Of a stretch of DNA of 64,000 nt, positions 46,701-57,848 are shown in pieces. This DNA comes from Megalobrama amblycephala (taxonomy: Eukaryota > Chordata > Actinopteri > Cypriniformes > Xenocyprididae), in assembly GCF_018812025.1 (NCBI RefSeq), contig NC_063057.1:14099524-14163523 (forward strand), read 5' to 3'. The notes below the pieces were generated by a model. The model had not been told where the DNA came from and searched no databases. It worked only from the letters and a program-made list of their open reading frames with translations. Position 1 is the first letter of the stretch; the number at the start of each line of letters is the position of its first letter. The position numbers and the translations under genes were made by a program.

Positions 46701-48563
46701 GTAGTCATGTGACATTAGGTTGATCCTCTGCTCTGACAGCCCCAGATGAGCGATCAGGGCCTCCACCACACTAGCCTGCTCGAAGATGGAGTAACGGTGT
46801 GGTCGCTGGAGAGTAGTGTCATCATGAGTTGGGACGTTTTTGTGATAGAAATAAGGATTCAAGTTATGGATAATAAAAGACAGCAGTTGTAGTGACTGCA
46901 TGTCTTTCATCTCACCGGTTTGTCTGAAAAACCAAAGCCCAGGAAGTCAAGGGCGATGACTCTGTTAAAGCGTTGAGTGAGAGAATCCCAAATCTACAAA
47001 ACGACAATGAGATACAATGAGAGTGCAAAGTAGAAGTGAAGTATCCAGACACTGTTTGTTAAAGGGTTAGTTCACCCAAAAATGAAAATTCTGTAATTTA
47101 TTACTCACCCTCATGCCGTTCCACACCCGTAAGACCTTCGTTAATCTTCAGAACACAAATTAAGATATTTTGGTTGAAAACCGATGGCTCAGTGAGGCCT
47201 TCATAGGGAGCAATGGACACTTCCTCTCTCAAGATCCATAAAGGTAGTAAAAACATATTTAAATCAGTTCATGTGAGTATAGTGGCTCAATATTAATATT
47301 ATAAAGCGACGAGAATATTTTTGGTGCGCCAAAAAAAATAAATAAATAACGACTTATTTAGTGATGGCCAATTTCAAAACACTGCTTCAGGAAGCATCGG
47401 AGCGTTATGAATCAGTGTATCGAATCATGATTCGGATCGTGCGTCAAACTGCCAAACGGCTGAAATCACGTGACTTTGGCGCTCCGAACAGTAGATTCGA
47501 TACACTGATTCACTGTGCTCCGATGCTTCCTGAAGCAGTCTTTTAAAATCGGCTATTTTTTGTTTTTTGTTTTTTTTTGGCGCACCAAAAATATTCTCGT
47601 CGCTTTATAATATTAATATTGAACCACTGTACTCACATGAACTGATTTAAATATGTTTTTAGTACCTTTATGGATCTTGAGAGAGGAAATGTCATTGCTC
47701 CCTATGCAGGCTTCACGGAGCCATCGGATTTCAACTAAAATATCTTAATTTGCGTTCCGAAGATTAACGAAGGTCTTACGGGTGTGGAACGGCATGAGGG
47801 TAAGTAATAAATGACAGAATTTTCATTTTTGGGTGAACTAACCTTTTAAATTGAGTTTAAATGCGGTTTTACACTAGAAAAATGACATTAAACTGGCTCT
47901 GTGTTTATACCTTATACCAGTCATAGCTAGAAGTAGGAAAACCATGAAGCAGCAGGAGGACATCAGAGCTTCCCACAACACCAACTGACTCTATCGACAA
48001 ACAGTATAAAATTACTATATTATCTATAAGAGAGAGTCAGCTTGTAAACAAAGCCTGTGATTTACCTTTATAAAAGATGTTATTCCCTCTGAATGTGAAG
48101 AAGTGGCCGGAAGCGCGCCAGGTGTTGAGCGCAGGTGAGAGCTGTGGAGGAGGGATGTGCAGATACACCGCGAGCAGAGGAATGCACAACAGACCCACGT
48201 GAAGCCACCACTCCCTGCTCGCGCGACGGGCCGACCCGCACTCGCTTTCTTTATGCTGCAAGACAGGATACGTTTTTATTTTGTGTTGTTGTATATAGCA
48301 GTTGTTTTTGTATTAAGATTCCTTGGCCCTTATTTGTATTAAGAAGTAGAGGCAGATGGGTAAGACAGACGAGCGAGTCAGCAGCACACCTTCATAACAC
48401 TGATTTAAATGAACAGTCTTGTATTCAAACGCAATGTAAACAGAGCAGTCTTGTATTCAAACGCAATGTAAACATTAAGCAACATAAGAACTATGCGTGA
48501 TAGTCGTTTACAAGCGAAACGCACTTTATGCGTAAAGTTACTTACAGGTGAGTCGTGTGACAT
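43750..48563 (-). CDS. mest: Mesoderm-specific transcript homolog (MEST/PEG1)
   Basis: An alpha/beta hydrolase-fold protein, thought to be an ER-membrane enzyme linked to lipid handling; its mammalian orthologue is paternally expressed. Minus-strand coding exons in order: 48563-48546, 48255-48066, 47990-47911, 46993-46916, 46805-46669, 46570-46512, 46434-46394, 46311-46241, 46084-45983, 45902-45826, 45439-45376, 43867-43750. Phases join to 1,035 bp, 344 residues. The first exon has six codons (MSHDSP). Exon 2 gives an N-terminal hydrophobic anchor ([20 protein letters not shown]). [12 protein letters not shown] is the oxyanion region; LMSHDYGD is the nucleophile elbow, with Asp in the nucleophile place as in haloalkane dehalogenases; [13 protein letters not shown] holds the catalytic His. 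The protein ends FINSF like the mammalian one. Confidence 0.95.
44159..44300. mobile_element. Palindromic hAT-like MITE in mest intron 11
   Basis: The left arm caggggttcccaaacacatt is mirrored by aatgtgtttgggaacccctg at the right end, with a palindromic interior. CAGGGG-type ends are typical of hAT elements. The flanking target duplication is not clear. A related degraded element beginning 'agtgtttcccaaccctgttc' follows at about 44330-44520. Confidence 0.7.
44682..45275. repeat. Cluster of five degenerate tRNA-like modules in mest intron 11
   Basis: Each module pairs an A-box-like start with a B-box-like end. Plus strand: tggctcaaagttta ... ggttcgaatat (44684-44740); tggttcaagag ... agtttaaatcc (44800-44840); tggctcaggag ... 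tgttcaaatcc (44920-44978); tggtctaatggctgaa ... gggttcaaatccc (45050-45113). Minus strand: tggtcctgtggtta ... ggttcgaatac (45272-45222). Spacing of about 45-65 bp between boxes fits tRNA genes. None folds into a convincing complete tRNA. In three cases the boxes are flanked by tg/cagtgg, hinting at one ancestral unit. Confidence 0.6.
47059..47849. mobile_element. 783-bp palindromic MITE with TTAA target sites
   Basis: Flanked by TTAA at 47059-47062 and 47846-47849. The ends AGGGTTAGTTCACCC and GGGTGAACTAACCTT are inverted, and nearly the whole element is one hairpin: left arm to about 47365, right arm from about 47520, with the centre also palindromic around a gaatcatgattc core (47421-47432). 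TTAA duplications are typical of piggyBac and Kolobok families. It is in mest intron 3, between exons 47990-47911 and 46993-46916. The open frame inside is not a gene. Confidence 0.85.
48410..48480. repeat. Direct repeat of about 33 bp, two copies
   Basis: gcagtcttgtattcaaacgc plus aatgtaaac occurs twice back to back in mest intron 1, just downstream of exon 1 in mest orientation. Confidence 0.85.
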
Positions 48564-48830
48564 TCTCGATTCCTGCACTTTATCGCAGTTTGTGTCGGTT
48601 GTTTTTGCTGATGGGCTGAAGTATGTGCTGTTGAGTGACATTAAGAGTCTGTCACTGAGCTGTCATCTGCTGGATCTTTACTTGCATTGCCTTAAAACGG
48701 TCTGTCGCGACTGTTATCAAGCGTCATGTTGCCAAGGATCCAAAGGTCTCAGCCTCAGGCTGAAAGTAAAGCTCGCTTGCGCCCCTTGTGGAGCGGATGG
48801 CAAATTCATGCTTGCTTTAAAGTCCCCCTG

Positions 48831-50280
48831 AAATCAAAATTTACGTTTTTTAGCTTTTAGTATGAACAGTGTCGGTAAGTTACTTCAAAAAAGTAATTAA
48901 TTACTAATCTTATATGAACTAAAATGTGCTTTTAATATACTATCTCTGTATTTAAAAAAATATATTTAGCTACCACTTGTAGTACACTATGAGTTCAACT
49001 GTACTATATGTATTCCTCATTGCTTAACTGCTAATTATATCATCCCCCAGTTTCACAGACAAGGCTTAAGCTAGTCCTAGACTAAACTGAGCTGTTTTAA
49101 CTGAAAGCAACTTGCACTGACATATCTTAAAATATGTTAGAACCATTGTTTTGCCTCAAGATGAACACCAGTAATGTTTTTTTCTAGTGAACATTTATAA
49201 AAGCTACTTAAATATCCTAATTGAACTAAGGCCTAATCCTGGTTTAGGCTAAGCCATGTCTGTGAAACTGGGCCCATATGTTATTAATATCAAGATCTTA
49301 TTCAAGTACTTTTTTGCAATCATATCTTTAATTTTGTGGGCATTTGCATTAATTTTGGTGACATTTTTGACACAATCCCTTGATGATTTCTACCTGGCAC
49401 AACATTAACAAAATAAATGAAATTAGAAATAAGTTATTGATTGGATGTAAAACTTCCTGCTTCAAATGCAATCAAATTAATGATGTTAACAAAGAAATCA
49501 GACAATGCAACAGCAATTTAGTAATATCCCCGCAGTTGTGGTCTGGTCTTGAAATAAAAGTCCTTTTAGTCTGAGACCAAGACAAGACCAAGACCTTCAA
49601 GAAATGGTCTTAAGACCGTACTACAACACTATGCCTATCAGCAGCAAATGTTGTCTATTAATTAATTTATTCATGTGATCAAATGCCAGTATAGGCTATT
49701 ATTTTAAATAAAATGTTTATTGTAACACAAAGCAAATAAATGAAATTTCTGCCATGTAAAAAAAATCTTCAGTCAGGCAAGTTTTTTTTTTTTTTCATGA
49801 GATATTGAGTACTTCATACTTCACCTTGACAAAATGTATTTTTAAACCTATTGATTTTGTAATGTTTAAAATGTATTCAATATAGTGATAAACTATTACA
49901 GGAAATGGCTAATATATGCGCAAATAAATGCTACTCTGCCGCCATCTGCTGGTTATAGATGTCTTTTTTGTTAATAAATAAAAGTGTTTTCTATCAAATG
50001 TTGGATTTCCTACAAATTCGAAACGTTCGGATTTACAAATGGGGACAATCTCAGAAGGATGAACAAATAATGTTTTTGGTCATAACATTAAAAAATAACA
50101 TTTGAAGTGCTGGAAAAATGTGTGTGTGTCCAAATACAGACACCGTCTTTATTGCAATCAATAAAACTGGTTTATTGGCAAATTAGGCAAGTGTGATAAC
50201 TATATCAAAATATAAATAGAGCATTAAAAAGTCAACCATTGATGGTTTTGTGTCGATATCATAGGTCGATATTCAGCGAG
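48831..50280. other. Region upstream of mest without a gene
   Basis: Apart from the MITE at 49046-49274, AT-rich sequence with no recognised exon. Confidence 0.55.
49046..49274. mobile_element. MITE with cccagtttcacagac ends
   Basis: cccagtttcacagacaaggc at the left is mirrored by gccatgtctgtgaaactggg at the right; the interior has mirrored 'agtcctagactaa' and 'aggcctaatcctgg' segments. Non-coding, upstream of mest. Confidence 0.8.
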
Positions 50281-50282
50281 TA

Positions 50283-50575
50283 CAGAATGACACCGGAAGT
50301 GCCCTAGCTGGCCTAACGACAACCAGGAAGTGATCGACCGTGGCGTGTATGTGGTGCATTGAGGTAGCAGGCTGAACTAGTTAGCTGACCTGCCTCTTAG
50401 CTAGTTTAAAATGGGTAAATGAATGTTTATTGAAAAATGGCTCGAGGACGTTGAGTCCGCGCGATGTCATTCCTAAATGACAGCGATTCGCCTGTCTATT
50501 AAAGTTTTGACAAAATCACACGGGAACATTCAAGTCTGCGTGACCCAGAGATAGCAGTTATCGTGTATAGGTATG
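50283..50575 (+). promoter_or_regulatory. Candidate TATA-less promoter with ETS motifs
   Basis: Contains CACCGGAAGTG near 50290 and CAGGAAGTG near 50325, in a stretch richer in CG than its surroundings, ending in a possible first-exon donor (gtgtatag/gtatga at 50570). It could start the plus-strand mest-derived sequence that follows. No transcript evidence can be read from sequence. Confidence 0.3.
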
Positions 50576-51066
50576 AAACAGCTTCGCAAAGAGTCTTTTC
50601 AACCACAGTTTCTTTATTTCTGTGTTACAATAACAATTGTCACAGAAGAACGGGACAAAAATGTATAGTTAAACACTAATGTCGTCTACGTTAGCGTTCA
50701 AACAGTGAATCATCTTCCAAACAAACATGGCGCTTCTTTAACGATTTTATCAATTACATCGTTACGCCACTAGGTGTCGACAAGCGACTGATTAAAAATG
50801 TATTTGGCATTGAGTCATTCCTTCAAAAATGCGGTGTAATGAAGTAATTATAAGGGGATTATTTATTCAAAGCATTTTAATAATAAAGCATTTTTTATTA
50901 TTTTATATAAATTTTAATAATTTAATTCAGATACATTAAACATTTTAACTAGATAGCAGCAATTAACATTTGTCAAAACCTCTTGTAAATTAAGTTATTT
51001 TGATTAGTAGTCTGTTCAAAATCATGATCTTGGTTTGAAACAAAAAAATCATGATTCTTAATGTAT

Positions 51067-51068
<2 letters not shown>

Positions 51069-51102
<34 letters not shown>

Positions 51103-51124
51103 CATACATATATGAGATATATAT

Positions 51125-51185
<61 letters not shown>

Positions 51186-51190
51186 TATAT
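51069..51190. repeat. (TA)n and (TACA)n compound microsatellite
   Basis: Runs of tatata separated by catacatacata blocks. Confidence 0.93.
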
Positions 51191-51589
51191 ATGGCAGTTG
51201 ATAAAACTGTTGTGCTTTCGCGATAAAGTTCCAGACGGTTAGTACCTTTCACTTTTTAATTATCATTAAAACTGAATTTGATTATTGCAGTAATGTAGGC
51301 TATGTTTTAATTCATAAAAGCCAGAGGGAGCCCTCGCGCACAAAGTACTAGTTAGGCTCATACTAGGGGTGCTTCTCGAGGGATCTACCCACATGCTGTT
51401 AAAGTTTGGTTATTTAAAAAATATATGATAAATATTAATAAAGTAAGATGCCCCGTTTAAATATGTGACATGTAAAGTTTATTTAAACTGCATACATTAA
51501 AGCATGCATTTAAATTATTGTGACAGATATGAAGGGGGAGGAGAATTTATGCTTGCATCATGTTTCTCTACGAGAAAGGCTTCCGCAAA

Positions 51590-51783
51590 GGATGCGCCTG
51601 TGTATCCTCGCTCATGACTCCTCGGGAAGCCGCCTCACTCCTCGATCCTCGCCTCCTCGTGGTGCAATTAGAGAATTGAGATGTCCTACAAGATGGCTGA
51701 GCTCGATCGGTATCCGGGTCATAGGATGGAGGACGGAGGAGCGAGGAAACGAGGAGGGACCCATGGTACACTCATCATCTCAG
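51590..51783. other. Unrecognised GC-rich segment with 'cctcg' motif
   Basis: Contains several cctcg/gaggag blocks in near-inverted arrangement (ctcctcgatcctcgcctcct against gaggacggaggagcgaggaa), suggesting a small repetitive element. An ATG at 51683 opens MAELDRYPGHRMED on the plus strand and runs to a donor-like cag/gtattt at 51783. I do not recognise the product and would not call it a gene on this evidence. Confidence 0.3.
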
Positions 51784-52182
51784 GTATTTTCATATGAATA
51801 AAGTACCATATATTGAGAATGCAGTGCTAATCGAAGTAGCCTTTGTCACAGCAGAATACTCAAAAAAAAAAAAAAAAAATTCTTAACATTAGAGGTTAAA
51901 TAATCTAAATATTGAATTGGACCAACAAACAGTTTTGTTTTGTTCATAGCAGTATCTTGCAGTACATTGTCCAGAGGCTGGTTATTACGATGAAGGGTAT
52001 ATTGAAACAAAGATTATGATTGATACAATATTACTGAAGTATAAGGTACTCTGTAATATGACACTGACACTGAACAGCTTTAGGAATTCAATTTATGTAG
52101 TCAATTTACATTATTTAGACTAACTTTTAAATTAATTTAGGTATACAAAATAGCATAATGTCTTCATGTCTTTTCCCTACAG

Positions 52183-52265
52183 AACAAGAGATGTGTTTGG
52201 ACCGTTACATCGTGGGACGAGTGGACTGACATTTGCTGTGATGATGGACATCTGCTCGTGGAAGG
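52183..52265 (+). pseudogene. mest exon-9-like fragment 1
   Basis: Framed by ttttccctacag and gtaaga, this 83-bp segment matches mest exon 9 (45983-46084 complement): AACAAGAGATGTGTTTGGACC, then a deletion of about 19 bp, then tgggacgagtggactgaca and gatgatggacatctgctcgtgga. The opposite strand to the intact gene and the deletion destroy the reading frame, yet both splice signals survive. Neighbouring mest exons 8 and 10 were not recognised. Confidence 0.8.
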
Positions 52266-52299
52266 GTAAGATTCTTTTTTTTTTTTTCTTCTTTTCTTT

Positions 52300-52640
52300 T
52301 CTTTTTTTTTTTTTTAACTCTACTAATTAAAATTTTTCCAGGCAGAAGCATAACCCCTACTGGACATCATGCTGGAGCTTAGGGGGAGCCCCGTGATCTC
52401 CTGCGCCTTCTCACCCACACCATTCCTTCATATCGCTTGGATGGGTAAGACTTCTTTTTTTTTCTTCTTCTTCTTCTTCCTTTTCTTCTTCTTTTCTTTT
52501 CTTTTTTTTTTTTTTTTTTACTCTACTAATTAAAATTTTTCCAGGCAGAAGCATAACCCCTGCTGGACATTGTGCTGGAGCTTAGGGGGAACCCCGTGAT
52601 CTCCTGCGCCTTCTCGCCCACACCATTCCTTCGTATCGCC
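52300..52640. repeat. Local tandem duplication, two copies of about 210 bp
   Basis: ctctactaattaaaattttt ccaggcagaagcataacccc occurs at 52318 and 52523, each followed by the same 'tggagcttagggggagccccgtgatctcctgcgcc' stretch, and separated by a long C/T-rich tract. The 'gcataacccctgctggacat' segment reappears degenerately at 59117, in the second duplicated block. Confidence 0.85.
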
Positions 52641-52706
52641 CGCACCTTTCCTTCGTATCGCCCACACCATTCCTTCGTATCGCCCGCACCATTCCTTCAT
52701 ATCGCT

Positions 52707-52780
52707 GAGATCTGGCTGGGATCGAACCAGCAACCTCTGAACCCATGAGGCAGCGCTCTTAACCTGTGAGCCACAGATCT
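52707..52780 (-). other. tRNA-like 74-nt sequence, copy 1
   Basis: Read on the minus strand from 52780 it has tRNA architecture: 7-bp acceptor stem (AGATCTG with CAGATCT, perfect), TG, D arm GCTC/GAGC with GG in the loop, a 17-nt anticodon region, a 5-nt variable loop, and T arm GCTGG-TTCGATC-CCAGC (perfect). Only the anticodon stem is imperfect (CTGCC against TTCAG, three of five pairs), and position 33 is C rather than T. No T-run terminator follows closely. It is a tRNA pseudogene or tRNA-derived SINE head rather than a working tRNA. Confidence 0.65.
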
Positions 52781-52846
52781 CATGTCTGAACATGTGCGGG
52801 AACTTATATTTCACCTGTATGTGTTCTACAATAAAGTAGAACAAAG

Positions 52847-53400
52847 CAACATCCTGAGCTGGGGTTTGAACCCATGTCTCCAGCACACCCTTATCAGCAG
52901 AGAACGTGTGTTTAGCCACCTGCGCCACCGTGGCTTTCACACTGACTGTTGGTGTTTGGGGCACTTTGTTGAATATATCATCAGTCGATAACAATTTAAT
53001 GTGAGTAGTGATGCATCAACACGCTGAGGAGGGGTTTGAACCCATGTCTTCAGCACACCCTTAGCAGCAGAAAACGTGTGTTTAGCCACTTGCGCCACTG
53101 TGGCTTTCACACTGACTGCTGGTGTTTGGAGCACTTTGTTGAATGTAACATCAGTCGATAACAATTTATTGTGAGTAGTGATGCATCAACACGCTGAGGT
53201 GGGGTTTGAACCCATGACTTTATCAGCAGAAAACATGTGTTTAGCCACTAACGCCACTGTGGCTTTCATACTGAGAGCTGCTGTTTTGGCCTCTTTGTTT
53301 GATATAATGACAAAAATTTTACATAAGCAATTGTAGGATTTAAACACAGATCTCATAGATGGAAGCACATCTCTTTATCACCTGAGGTGCTGATGTTTGC
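52847..53400 (-). repeat. Short array of 172-bp tRNA-like units, 3 plus a degenerate one
   Basis: ggggtttgaaccc recurs at about 52861, 53033 and 53203, with 'gtttagccacctgcgccac' 45-70 bp after each; on the minus strand these are the B box and A box. A fourth decayed unit lies at 53335-53395 (aggatttaaacacag ... cacctgaggtg). This is the same family as the large array at 59340-64000. Confidence 0.8.
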
Positions 53401-53577
53401 CTTTTTTGTTTTTGCTTTTTAAAAACATGGATCACTAAATTTCTTAGATGTTGTAATTTTTTAGCATCCACCCAAGCTTTGTCAGTTTTTGCAGGTTCAT
53501 AAATAAGTTTAATTATATTAGATAATTTCATAGTTTCAGCAGTATTTGAGCAACTGTTTTTTTGTTTTTATTTATAG

Positions 53578-53635
53578 GACAGAAGAGCATGGATGGGAAC
53601 GGGAGTGTGGTCAAGACATGATGGGACTAACACAG
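53578..53635 (+). other. Possible non-coding exon
   Basis: A purine-rich 58-bp segment lies between ttttatttatag and gtgagc. No similarity to mest recognised. Support is only the splice-like borders. Confidence 0.2.
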
Positions 53636-53894
53636 GTGAGCTCACAGCACTTATATGTAGTAATGGAAACACTGCTTCATGAAGCTTTGAAACTTTTACC
53701 AATCATTTGCTGGAATCAGTAGTTCAGAGCACAAATCAAATTGGCATTTGCAGCAAAATCAAACCTTTGAAACACTTGTTTCACCACTAGGTGGCGTTGA
53801 CCTAGTGAACCCATGAACCAGCAGTTTTAACTGATCTCAGGCAAGTTTTATAGTTAAGGTTCAGTTTTAGTAACAAACATGTGTGTATAAATCA

Positions 53895-54070
53895 GGAGTA
53901 GGCAATGTCACTCCTGGAGAGCCGCTGTCCTGCAGAGTTTAGCTCCAACCCTAATCAAACACACCTGAACAAGCTAATTCGTGTCTTTGGGATTACTAAG
54001 GCTACAGGCAGGTGAGTTTTTTTTTTAAATTTTTTATCAGGGTTGGAGATAAACTCTGCAAACTCTCTAG
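53895..54070. repeat. hAT-like MITE remnant
   Basis: The 'caggagtaggcaatgtcact' end and 'cctggagagccgctgtcctgcagagtttagctcc' body resemble a common teleost element; a related body occurs at 44020-44100 (cctgcagggccactgtcctg). Confidence 0.55.
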
Positions 54071-54468
54071 GACTCTCTGTTGCTGGTATAAATGAACAAA
54101 TAGAGTGATAGTTGTCTCTTAGTGGCCTGATTAGTCAAGCCCTCTTAAAAACACAAAACAAATGAATAAATCAACAAATTATACAGACACTTCATATTTA
54201 ATTTGTACATTACATTTGCAATCGATTTGTAAAGGGTGTCATTACATGTTTGCACTGCATTCTTGTAACATTTACACCATTTTGACCAGTAGGTGTCATC
54301 AGCATGTGGCATTTCTCTGTGAAACAATCACTTTGCAACTCCCATCAGTACTATGTAAAAGATGAAGTTGATACATTGTGACTTACTTTATATTTTCTGC
54401 AGAATCATTTGCAAACTAAGAATTATACAAACTTTCCCACTAATTACCCTTTTTGTGTTCTCAAACAG

Positions 54469-54546
54469 ACAGAAAAAGACGTTCTTCTACACCCTGAGTT
54501 AAAAGAGGTCATGGCCAATCGCCCAACACATTATAATCTGTGAGCG
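54469..54546 (+). other. Possible non-coding exon
   Basis: A 78-bp segment between tctcaaacag and gtaaga. In one frame it reads TEKDVLLHPELKEVMANR before a stop; no family recognised. Evidence is limited to splice-like borders. Confidence 0.2.
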
Positions 54547-54549
54547 GTA

Positions 54550-56980
54550 AGAACATCTTATTTTTGCAGATGCTTATTAGGCAAAAAAAACTCAGTTTAG
54601 GTGACTTACTCAAATTCAACCAGACATCACAAAAAGGTGACGTGCAAAAATAGGGCCTGTCCTAAAACAAATACTCGACCCTGATGTATTTACTTACATC
54701 ATGTATTTCCTGTATTTGTAAGTGTTCAAGTGTGAGTGAAGATCGCAAGTGTGTGTAGATCTTTTGATCATTCAATAGGACACACTTAAATCAAAATGGT
54801 GTAAAATTGCAAGTAAAGTATATACAGAGCTTTCTTAACATATTTTCAATACTTTGCACTTTTAAATGGCTGTTCAGTAGTCCCTATATAACAGAAAACA
54901 CATTTTAGTAATTGTGATGCTTCTAATTAAGTATTAAAAAGAAGTTACAGACTTTTTTTCTAAATACACCAACAAAATGTGCAACACTGTAAGTTCAACT
55001 ACCAAATTATATGTAATATCTAAATAATTTAAAGTTTTTCTTGACATATTGTGATTTCGGGCCAGAACATGATGCATGATTGAATACGCTTCAGATACTA
55101 GGAAAGTAGGTCTAACAAATAAGAGAGAGAGAAACAAAATGTGCAGCACTGTGAGTCCCCAGGACTGGAGTTGAGCACTACAAACAGTCATCACTTTAGA
55201 TCCATTCCAACAGAAGTCATCTAATAATAAAAAAAAAAAATCAAGAGGTTATTTACCAGATGTTGCATTGATTTGAAAGTGCTTCATCCCATAAATGCTG
55301 TATTCAGTGAGTAAACACAAATTTATTCATGTCATGACCCGTTTGCATTTCATATTACTCGTCTCCATAGCCAAACATTTCTGCAATAATTGGCATTGAC
55401 CGATAAAAGTATATTCTTCACAGAAATTCAAATTTCAGGTTGTTTACTGTTTAAATGCTGTCTAAAATCATATTTTTTTAATGTCACATGATTGGCCTCC
55501 AAAGTAATTAGGAAATTTTCCATCTGCTAATAGAGCCACATTCTCAACCTGCAATGGCGTTTCGCTCCTAAATGAATCAGTGTTTTGAACCAATCAGTTG
55601 AATGAATGATTCTTGAGTCACTGACTTGTTTGGTTACTGAATGAATCGCCACCTACTGGCGTATAGATGTAGACACGCGGAGTGATACAAACAGTAAACA
55701 GTCCCTACGCTGTTGGACTGAATACTTCAACTTCAGAACTAACTGATGCATTATATATCTACTGTGATTTGAGTAAATGTATAAATGTCAGTAAAATGTG
55801 AGTAAAACAATATATTTCTATCCTAATGGGGCCAATTTAGGTACATTATCACTGAAATTCATTCTCTTCTACAAGACGTGAAAGCGGCATAGAGCTTTTA
55901 CCATTTGCAGGTGTATAAATCCGATGTCCTCCTGCTGTTTTCATACATTATTGCACTTATTATCCACAAGGGGAGCTGACACACTGATCTGATCATGTCT
56001 GTTTAATCAATCAGTAAATAGCCACTTTTAGAAAATTTAGTCAGTAATATTTAGTCGTAATATCGGTCATTGGTTTATAGATTGACAGTCATTTTGATAA
56101 AAAAATAATGATTTGTCTTGATCTGTCCTATGTTACCCTATCATGCTTCATTATAAATACTGGTTAAACTGAGACAACAACACGAAAGCATTGTTTAACT
56201 GTGAACAAATATGATGCACTTCATTTTAAATAACTAGAGACAAACAAACAGCTATTTAAAACTGACTAAAAAACTTACAAAAATAAGAAACTCGACCCGT
56301 ATTTTACGTATTTAGACTCTGAGCACGTGCCTTCGAGTTCAACACATTTCACCAGTGTTACCCCATCAGTTGAGAGCTGATCTGATTCATTTTCTGAAAC
56401 TGGTAGATCCATGTTGCTCTGCGGGTCAAGACCCCGACAAAATCATAGATTTGTCGGAAAATATATCAAATGTACGTTTCAGTCTCACCTACGACTATAC
56501 CGGCCGCCATCTCGAGTTTGTCGTTTCAATTAATAATGTTGATACACTTATTGACCACAAGAGGGAGCCGGTGATCACCTGTTTGTCACTTACCTTTCAC
56601 TTATTTATCAAAAAATAGGGACGTTTGGTCGAGTATGAAAATGTAAAAAAATACGCGTGACTTTTATAGTCAGTGATACAACTTTGATACGTCTTTCTGT
56701 TGGCTTTTAATACGACTCGTTTGGTAGAAACTGAAGTGCAGTTTTCCATCCGCTCCTCTAGGGTGCGTAAACGAGTTTCAAGTTCAGTTTGACAGCTTCG
56801 GATGCTTGGCAACCAATGTTGACAACATGATGCTTGTTACAGTCGCCACAACACGTACAGACCGTTTAAACTACATAAACTGTAAATGACAGCTCAGTGA
56901 TAGTATATTAATGCCACTCAACAACATATTTCAGCCCATAAACAAACAAATCCGACACACGCTGCGTTAAAGTTCAGGAA
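54550..56980. other. Region without a recognised gene
   Basis: Mostly AT-rich. Two moderate open frames, 56355-56618 (plus) and 56812-56597 (minus, starting MPSIRSCQTELETRL), were examined; the second begins with a Leu/Glu-rich stretch and lies 175 bp from the mest exon-1-like sequence in divergent orientation, but no family could be assigned. Confidence 0.4.
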
Positions 56981-56986
56981 GCAAAG

Positions 56987-57004
56987 ATGTCACGCGACTC
57001 ACCT
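56987..57004 (+). pseudogene. mest exon-1-like sequence on plus strand
   Basis: ATGTCACGCGACTCACCT followed by gtaagt differs from coding exon 1 of intact mest (minus, 48563-48546) at a single base and keeps the donor (MSRDSP against MSHDSP). It is followed 1.85 kb downstream, in the same orientation, by the exon-9-like fragment at 58842. Being only 18 bp, similarity alone is weak; the donor and the neighbouring mest fragment raise confidence. Confidence 0.6.
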
Positions 57005-57848
57005 GTAAGTAAAATGAAGTGTTTTTCTCTTGCATTATCTTATTAACACTTTAAGTCATTAGTCTGTGCTTGTAAGTCGTTATTTAAGTTAAGTATTTAT
57101 GTGCTGTTGCTTTCTGATATTTCATAGCAGGGCTTCTGTGTCAGTTTATTTACATTCATATTGTGATGATTGAATGTGTTGCATTTATTGTGACCCGACG
57201 CGAACCCACAAAACATTCATTTTATTGTGGTCTTTTAACGTAAAGTCTTGTTATTTGACAATTAGTCATGTATGAAGGCAGTCTCATCTTCTATGAAGGT
57301 TTAGCTCATACTTTGTTTACATTCTGCACTGACAGACCTTTAGAATAATGAATGAATCGGTTGTTTTTGCATTGCCTTTATAATCTTTGAATGAATCGCC
57401 CTCTGATATTCATATTATAAAAGGAAATAGTGTTTTTCCTCTGCTGTTGTAGTCTTACTATAGCTAATAATCTACTGTTAACACTTAGATTAGTGATCTT
57501 ATTTTCCTTTATTAATTGTTTATGGTGAATTAAAACCTGGTCTTAATCTTAAAAGATCCAAATAATGTAAATACTGCATTGAACCAACAAACATCTGTTT
57601 TGTTTGGTCAGCATTGAAGGATGGGAAGGAGTGTGTTTGTTTCTATGCGGTGTTCTTATAGTTCTGTGGCCTGTAAGACACTACAGTCATTTAATTAAAA
57701 GATTATTATTGATACAGCAATCATAATATACTATGTATTATATTTTTTACACTCTACAGCGTTAGGACTTCATGTAGTCGATTACATTTAACTATTATTT
57801 AGACTATCTTTTAAATTCTGATGTTTTAGATATACAATGTGTTGTAAT

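Noticed and set aside
51058..51252. Tyr/Ile-rich open frame on the minus strand
   Set aside because: Pure TA/TACA microsatellite translation.
51520..51801. New protein gene starting near 51683
   Set aside because: The segment is full of inverted cctcg/gaggag blocks and looks like a repeat; no domain was recognised.
52707..52780. Functional tRNA gene
   Set aside because: The anticodon stem has two mismatches, position 33 is not T, and no nearby T-run terminator follows.
56597..56812. Small minus-strand frame starting MPSIRSCQTELETRL as a gene next to the mest copy
   Set aside because: No family, donor or continuation exon could be found; noted only as part of the gene-poor region.
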